The notes beneath the pieces are model-generated. The model was not told the origin of the DNA, ran no database searches, and was given only the letters and a program-made list of their open reading frames with translations. DNA of 64,000 bases. Source: Amycolatopsis nivea (GTDB taxonomy: Bacteria > Actinomycetota > Actinomycetes > Mycobacteriales > Pseudonocardiaceae). The number at the start of each line of letters is the position of its first letter. Position 1 is the first letter of the stretch. The stretch covers positions 1 through 64,000 of the forward strand of contig NZ_SDLT01000050.1 of assembly GCF_004522235.1 (NCBI RefSeq), given 5' to 3'. Shown piece by piece: positions 59,208 through 64,000 of the stretch. The translations under genes and the position numbers were made by a program.

Positions 59208-60529
59208 AGCGGCACCCACAACGTCACCCTCGTTCCGCTCCCCGGACTCGATTCGACCAGCGAGGTCCCGCCGACCTCGGACAACCGCGCGGTGATCGAC
59301 TCGCTGATGCCGAACCCGGCCGGCCGGTCCGCCGGACTGAACCCGGTGCCGTGATCCCGCGTGATCACCGCGATCCCGCCGTTGCGTTCCTCCACGCGTA
59401 CCACGACCTTGTCCGTCTCCGCGTGCTTCATCGTGTTGCGCATGGCTTCCCGCACCGCGTCGCGGATCGCGATCTGCCGGACCTCGGACAGCGTGTCGTC
59501 GTCCAGTTCGGCGATCACCAGCTGCGCGCGCAGCCCGTCCCGCGCCATCTCCGCGGCCAGCGCCGCGAGCTTCTCGCCGAGCGGCCGCGCGCCCTCCTCG
59601 GCCCGCTGCGCCGCGGCGGTCTCGATCGTCTGCCGCAGTTCGATCGCCTGCGCGCGGGCCAGCCGCTGCACCTCGACCAGCCGCTGATCCGAATCGCCCG
59701 GACCGCCGAGCGCGATCGCCTCCAGCGTCTGCAGCACCGTGTCGTGCAGCATCCGGTGCTGCCGCGCGCGTTCGGCGAGCCGTCCGTTGCGGATCCCGTA
59801 CGCCAGCGCCAGCCGGATCCCGAGCCCGAGCAGGATCAGCGCGCCGACCGCGGTGAACAGGACGCCGAACATCGTCGGGTACAGCGACGCGGCCTGCGCG
59901 AAATCGAACGTGCCGTGGTTGAGCAGGTCCGACAGCAGCCGCACCGGCAGGCTGAGCGCCGCCAGCCCGATCCCGGACGGGATGCCGACGGCGAGGGTGA
60001 GCAGGGCGACGCTGCCGAGCAGGTGCTTGTCCGCGACGCCGACCGCGTCGTGGAAGACCGCGGGCGACACCGTCACGCCGATGAACAGCTCGAACGCGAG
60101 CGTGGCGACGAGGTCGATCAGCAGCAACCGGCCCGCGAGATCACTGCGGAACGGGGCTCGGCGCATCATCCAGAACAGGCCGAACGCGCTCAGCGCCACC
60201 GAGCACACCGCGACGATCGCGACCGACGCCAACCCTGCCGACCCGTGCCTGACCGCGTACGACCCGAACGTCGCGGGCACCATCAGCAGCCGGTAGACCA
60301 GCGGAACCAGCACCACGTACCGAGCCGCACGCAGGAGCAGCCCGTCGCGCTGCCGCTCGTCGACCGGACCGGCCATCCGCGAGATCCGCTGCAACGCGCG
60401 CACCGGGGTCGGATCGCCGATCTCGTCGGTCAGCCCGGTCGTCGCCGTGGCCAGCGCGGGCGTGCCGCGCCGCAGCAGCATGACGAGAAAGCTGGCTCCG
60501 CGCCGGTCCCCGTCCTGCTGCCGCGTCAT
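59204..60529 (-). CDS. orphan membrane sensor histidine kinase
   Basis: The 441-residue kinase has about six hydrophobic spans in residues 60-260. The dimerisation helix ARQHRMLHDTVLQTLEAIAL supplies the phospho-acceptor His. The HATPase has MRNTMKHAETDKVVVRVEE (N-box) and ITRDHGTGFSPADRPAGFGI. It is of the NarL/DesK group. No response regulator is adjacent; instead a methyltransferase follows in the operon. ATG at 60529 has a G-rich ribosome site (GGGGGGATCG). Its signal and partner are unknown. Confidence 0.9.
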   Translation of the reverse strand: MTRQQDGDRRGASFLVMLLRRGTPALATATTGLTDEIGDPTPVRALQRISRMAGPVDERQRDGLLLRAARYVVLVPLVYRLLMVPATFGSYAVRHGSAGLASVAIVAVCSVALSAFGLFWMMRRAPFRSDLAGRLLLIDLVATLAFELFIGVTVSPAVFHDAVGVADKHLLGSVALLTLAVGIPSGIGLAALSLPVRLLSDLLNHGTFDFAQAASLYPTMFGVLFTAVGALILLGLGIRLALAYGIRNGRLAERARQHRMLHDTVLQTLEAIALGGPGDSDQRLVEVQRLARAQAIELRQTIETAAAQRAEEGARPLGEKLAALAAEMARDGLRAQLVIAELDDDTLSEVRQIAIRDAVREAMRNTMKHAETDKVVVRVEERNGGIAVITRDHGTGFSPADRPAGFGISESITARLSEVGGTSLVESSPGSGTRVTLWVPL

Positions 60530-60640
60530 CGATCCCCCCGGTTCGGTTCGAGACAGGGAGTATCTCGGCTGGCCCGGCGATGATCCAGAGGCCAAAGGGG
60601 GATCGTGGTGAACCCGCGATCCCGAATTCATTTCTTGGGG

Positions 60641-62086
60641 CTATTCGCCCGAACCGAGGCCCTCCGCCGCCGCCCACTTCTTCAGCTCGGCGACCGCGTC
60701 GTCGTGTTCCAGCGGACCGCGGTCCAGCCGCAGCTCCTTGAGGAACTTCCAGGCCTGCCCGACCTGCGGGCCCGGCGGGAGGCCGAGCAGCCGCATGATC
60801 TCGTTGCCGTCGAGGTCCGGCCGGACCCGGTCGAGGTCCTCCTGCTCCTTGATCCGCGCGATGCGGGCCTCGAGATCGTCGTAGGTCGCCTGCAGCGCGG
60901 CCGCCTTGCGCTTGTTGCGCGTGGTCGAATCGGCGCGGACGAGCTTGTGCAGCCGGGTCAGCAGGTCGCCGGCGTCGGTGACGTAGCGGCGGACCGCCGA
61001 ATCGGTCCACTCGCCGCCGCCGTATCCGTGAAACCGCAGGTGGAGGAACACGAGCTGGGAGACCTGCTCGATGATCTCCTTCGAGTACTTCAGCGCCCGC
61101 AAACGTTTGCGGGCCATCCGCGCGCCGACCACCTCGTGGTGGTGGAAGCTCACGCCGCCGCCCTGGGTGAACTCGCGGGTGGCCGGCTTGCCGATGTCGT
61201 GCAGCAGCGCGGCCAGCCGCAGCACGAGGTCCGGCTCGCTGGTCGGTTCGTGCGATTTCTCCAGCTCGATCGCCTGCGCGAGCACGGTCAGCGAATGCTG
61301 GTAGACGTCCTTGTGCTGGTGGTGCTCGTCGATCGCCAGCCGCATGCCGGGCAATTCGGGCAGCACCCGGTCGGCCAGCCCGGTGTCGACCAGCAGCTCA
61401 AGGCCCGGCCGCGGGTCGGGGGCCAGCATCAGCTTCGACAGCTCGGTCTGGACCCGTTCGGCGGTGATCCGGTCGATCTCCTCGGCCATCGACGTCATCG
61501 CCTCGACCACGCGCGGCGACGCGGTGAAGCCGAGCTGCGCGGAGAACCGGGCCGCGCGCATCATCCGCAGCGGGTCGTCGGCGAACGACTCCTGCGGCAG
61601 CGCCGGGGTGTCGAGCACCTTCAGCCGGAGCGCGTCCATGCCGTCGTGCGGGTCGATGAACGTCTTCCCGACCAGGTCGATCGCCATCGCGTTGACGGTG
61701 AAGTCGCGGCGGAGCAGGTCACCCTCGATGGTGTCGCCGAAGGTGACCTCGGGGTTGCGGCCGACGCGGTCGTAGCTGTCCGCGCGGAACGTGGTGATCT
61801 CCAGCGTCGTGCCGTTCTTGGTGACGCCGACGGTGCCGAACGCGATGCCGACGTCCCAGACCGCGTCACCCCACTCGCTCACGATCTGCAGCACCCGGTC
61901 CGGGCGCGCGTCGGTGGTGAAGTCGAGGTCGTTGGACAGCCTGCCGAGCAGCGCGTCGCGCACGCTGCCACCGACCAGGTACAAGCTGTGGCCGGCGCGG
62001 GCGAAGCGCTCGGCCAGCTCGTCGGCCAACGGGGACACTCGCATCAGTTCCGTCACCGCGTTCTGCTGGGCGACCAGGTTGTTCAC
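60641..62086 (-). CDS. pcnA: CCA tRNA nucleotidyltransferase
   Basis: The enzyme adds or repairs the 3' CCA of tRNAs. The nucleotidyltransferase core begins LYLVGGSVRDALLGR with the catalytic DLDFTTDARPD. Next are RRDFTVNAMAIDLVG and DPLRMMRAARFSAQLGF, followed by an HD domain (LAALLHDIGKPATR). The 481-residue length fits the HD-containing actinobacterial type. GTG at 62086 gives VNNLVAQQNAV. It is divergent from the Nudix gene, as in Rv3907c-Rv3908 (from memory). Confidence 0.93.
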   Translation of the reverse strand: MNNLVAQQNAVTELMRVSPLADELAERFARAGHSLYLVGGSVRDALLGRLSNDLDFTTDARPDRVLQIVSEWGDAVWDVGIAFGTVGVTKNGTTLEITTFRADSYDRVGRNPEVTFGDTIEGDLLRRDFTVNAMAIDLVGKTFIDPHDGMDALRLKVLDTPALPQESFADDPLRMMRAARFSAQLGFTASPRVVEAMTSMAEEIDRITAERVQTELSKLMLAPDPRPGLELLVDTGLADRVLPELPGMRLAIDEHHQHKDVYQHSLTVLAQAIELEKSHEPTSEPDLVLRLAALLHDIGKPATREFTQGGGVSFHHHEVVGARMARKRLRALKYSKEIIEQVSQLVFLHLRFHGYGGGEWTDSAVRRYVTDAGDLLTRLHKLVRADSTTRNKRKAAALQATYDDLEARIARIKEQEDLDRVRPDLDGNEIMRLLGLPPGPQVGQAWKFLKELRLDRGPLEHDDAVAELKKWAAAEGLGSGE

Positions 62087-62187
62087 TCGAATCCCACCAC
62101 GAAAATGGCGCCGCCACCGCGGACGCCGCCGGACACGGACACGGAGAGCCAGAGTACCCGGGCGACCGTTTGCTCTAGCATCGCAGC

Positions 62188-62694
62188 ATGTCTGGATCCG
62201 CCGGTCGCGCCGGGCCGCCGACGCCGCGCCGGCGGCGACGGCGCCACCGCGGCAGGCGGCTGACCACGGTCGACGAGACCTCGGCGGGCGGACTGGTCGT
62301 CGACCCGGAGCGCGAACACGCGGTGCTGATCGGGCGGCTCGACCGACACGGCAGACTGCTGTGGTCGCTGCCGAAGGGCCACATCGAGGACGGGGAGACG
62401 GTGGAGCAGACCGCGGTGCGCGAGGTGAAGGAGGAAACCGGCATCTCCGCGCGCGTGCTGCACCCGCTTGGCGCCATCGATTACTGGTTCGTCGCGCAGC
62501 AGCGCCGGGTGCACAAGACCGTGCACCATTTCCTGCTCGAAGCCACCGGTGGCGAACTGTCGGACGAGGACGTCGAGGTGACCGAGGTCGCCTGGGTTCC
62601 GCTGGCCGAGCTGGAGACCACCCTCGCCTACGCGGACGAGCGCAAGCTGGTTCGCGGGGCAGCAGAACTTTTCGCGCCCGACGAGCGCGGCTGA
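62188..62694 (+). CDS. Nudix hydrolase (MutT4-like)
   Basis: The 168-residue hydrolase cleaves a nucleoside diphosphate linked to another group. The Nudix box is intact: G-H-I-E-D-G-E-T-V-E-Q-T-A-V followed by REVKEETGI, with all metal-binding Glu residues. An Arg-rich N-terminal extension (PRRRRRRHRGRRL) precedes the core. The ATG at 62188 is used; a start within the Arg-rich part is possible. It is divergent from pcnA and 14 bases from the DUF6049 gene, probably in one operon with it. Confidence 0.92.
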   Translation: MSGSAGRAGPPTPRRRRRRHRGRRLTTVDETSAGGLVVDPEREHAVLIGRLDRHGRLLWSLPKGHIEDGETVEQTAVREVKEETGISARVLHPLGAIDYWFVAQQRRVHKTVHHFLLEATGGELSDEDVEVTEVAWVPLAELETTLAYADERKLVRGAAELFAPDERG

Positions 62695-62708
62695 GAGGGA
62701 GCACCCGA

Positions 62709-64000
62709 GTGAAGCGGCCCGCCGCCTTCTTGCTGTCCTTGCTGATCGTCGCCGCCACCGCGTTGTTCGGTGCGCCGGCGGGCGCGCAGGAGAATCCGTC
62801 TCCGGAACCGGCGCGGCTGCGGCTCGACCTCGGCCAGCTGACCCCGCGCGTGATTTCCAGCGCGGACCAGGCGATCACGGTGGCCGGGACGGTCACCAAC
62901 ACCGGATCGCGCCGGATCGTCAAGCCGATGGCCCGGCTGCAGATCGGCGAACGCCTCGCCAGCCCGCGCGCGATGGACTCGGTGCTCGCCGGGACCCCGG
63001 TGCAGGACACCCCGCTGACCGAGTTCACCACGCTCGCCGAGGACCTCGAGCCTGGTCAGAGCGCCCGGCTGAACATCACCGTGCCGCTCACCGGGCCGCG
63101 CGGCGCTGGCCTCCGGCCGGGCGTGTACCCGCTGCTGGTGAACGTGAACGGCACCCCGGAGTACGGCGGCCCGGCGCGGCTCGCCGCGGTGAGCTTGCTC
63201 ATGCCGGTGCTGTCGACGCCGGGTCACGCGAACAACCAGGCGACGCAGCGGCATTCGAAACTGGCCGTGCTGTGGCCGATCACCGACAGCACCCCGCACG
63301 TCCAGTCCGCCCCGTTCGGCGTGCCGATGACGCTGACCGACGATTCGCTCGCCGACCAGCTGAGCCCCGGCGGACGGCTGTATTCGCTGGTCTCGGCGTC
63401 GCGAGCGGCGCAGGAGACGAATCCGAAGATCGGCGGCTCGCTGTGCTTCGCGCTCGATCCGGACCTGCTGCGCACCGTGGACGCGATGAAGAACGGCTAC
63501 CGGGTCAGCGGCGGGGCGACGGGCAAGGGCGCGGAAGCCGCGTCGAACTGGCTGGCGGCGCTGCGTGCGCTGGTCACCGGCCGGTGTGTGATCCCGCTGC
63601 CGTTCGCCGACGCCGACCTCACCACGCTGGGCAAGATCCGCGGCGCCGACGGCAACCCGGACGCCGGCCTCATGACCACGGCGCTGAACGGCACCGCCAC
63701 GATCCGCCAGGTGCTCGGCGTCGAGTCGAAGAGCGGCGTGCTGTGGCCGGGCGGGACGCCGGACGACAAGGCGCTGTCGGCGATTTCGTCGGGCGGCTTC
63801 CAGACCGTGCTCACCGACAGCGGCAAGCTGCGGGCAGGCGGTGACGACGAGACCGTCACCGGCGCGGCGACCCTGTCCGACGGACTGCGCGCGCAGCCGA
63901 CCAACTCGATGGCCACCGCCGGTCTCACCGGATTCACGCCGAGCCCGCAGGCGCCGACCACCTACAGCGGAGCGTCGCAGCGCGCGGTCTCCACGCAGAA
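62709..64000 (+). CDS. DUF6049-family membrane-associated secreted protein, 3' end outside the window
   Basis: The first 430 residues are present. A signal peptide (KRPAAFLLSLLIVAATALF, cleavage near APAGAQ) leads an extracytoplasmic domain (LDLGQLTPRVISSADQAITV, VYPLLVNVNGTPEYGGPARL, VLWPITDSTPHVQ, LCFALDPDLLRTVDAM). Relatives near Rv3909 run to about 800 residues with a C-terminal membrane span next to the MurJ gene (from memory). GTG at 62709 has GGGAG about 8 bases before. A cell-envelope role is likely but unproven. Confidence 0.8.
   Translation, partial: MKRPAAFLLSLLIVAATALFGAPAGAQENPSPEPARLRLDLGQLTPRVISSADQAITVAGTVTNTGSRRIVKPMARLQIGERLASPRAMDSVLAGTPVQDTPLTEFTTLAEDLEPGQSARLNITVPLTGPRGAGLRPGVYPLLVNVNGTPEYGGPARLAAVSLLMPVLSTPGHANNQATQRHSKLAVLWPITDSTPHVQSAPFGVPMTLTDDSLADQLSPGGRLYSLVSASRAAQETNPKIGGSLCFALDPDLLRTVDAMKNGYRVSGGATGKGAEAASNWLAALRALVTGRCVIPLPFADADLTTLGKIRGADGNPDAGLMTTALNGTATIRQVLGVESKSGVLWPGGTPDDKALSAISSGGFQTVLTDSGKLRAGGDDETVTGAATLSDGLRAQPTNSMATAGLTGFTPSPQAPTTYSGASQRAVSTQ

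Noticed and set aside
1..64000. tRNA, rRNA or insertion sequence genes
   Set aside because: No cloverleaf-like segment, rRNA stretch or transposase motif was recognised in any intergenic region on reading.

Overview
The window is GC-rich actinobacterial DNA with abundant GTG starts. It most resembles Pseudonocardiaceae, probably Amycolatopsis or a close relative. That assignment rests on gene content and on remembered gene order, not on a database search. The order ino1/padR, DUF5318, ponA, GT87, rpsF-ssb-rpsR-rplI, dnaB corresponds to the Mycobacterium tuberculosis Rv0046c-Rv0058 block. The order leuS, yqgE, MFS corresponds to Rv0041-Rv0037c, and pcnA, Nudix, DUF6049 to Rv3907c-Rv3909. The window therefore lies in the conserved region around the replication origin, interrupted by lineage-specific islands.

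Layout. 1-12.1 kb: inositol-phosphate synthase with a PadR regulator, a DUF5318 protein, two tandem class A penicillin-binding proteins, a divergent Gfo/Idh oxidoreductase and ROK repressor sharing one palindrome, and a GT87-type membrane glycosyltransferase. 12.1-17.7 kb: endonuclease IV, three tandem related cell-surface proteins (the middle one with an LPXTG-type signal), then rpsF-ssb-rpsR-rplI with a candidate leader hairpin. 17.8-21.1 kb: an ESX-associated island (PE-like, DUF3558 lipoprotein, PPE-like, EspG) between rplI and dnaB. 21.1-23.2 kb: a gene-free stretch with a cluster of DnaA-box-like sites, then dnaB. 23.2-29.1 kb: a YciI protein, a LigB-type dioxygenase, a very long chaplin-like repeat protein and another secreted protein. 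29.4-37.6 kb: an AI-2E transporter with a two-component system, a lipoprotein, a DUF1707 protein, and a ribokinase / ParB-like / PTS enzyme I operon.

37.9-44.5 kb is a catabolic or detoxification region: TetR, SDR, an MHS transporter, a second TetR, then a complete class I cytochrome P450 system (P450, [2Fe-2S] ferredoxin, ferredoxin reductase). 44.6-52.4 kb: leuS with a leucine-rich leader peptide and attenuator-like hairpins, an esterase-like secreted protein, an SdpI-like membrane protein, YqgE, a long degenerate tandem-repeat array and an MFS transporter of unusual codon use.

52.46-58.40 kb holds the most unusual unit. A YbaB-like small protein, a TNT-like (NAD glycohydrolase toxin fold) protein, an Imm35-like protein fused to an ADP-ribosylglycohydrolase domain that has lost its acidic catalytic motifs, and a second larger TNT-like paralogue all lie in one direction, the first three with overlapping or abutting ends. 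58.4-64 kb returns to core genes: methyltransferase, orphan histidine kinase, CCA-adding enzyme, Nudix hydrolase and the start of a DUF6049 membrane-associated protein cut by the window end.
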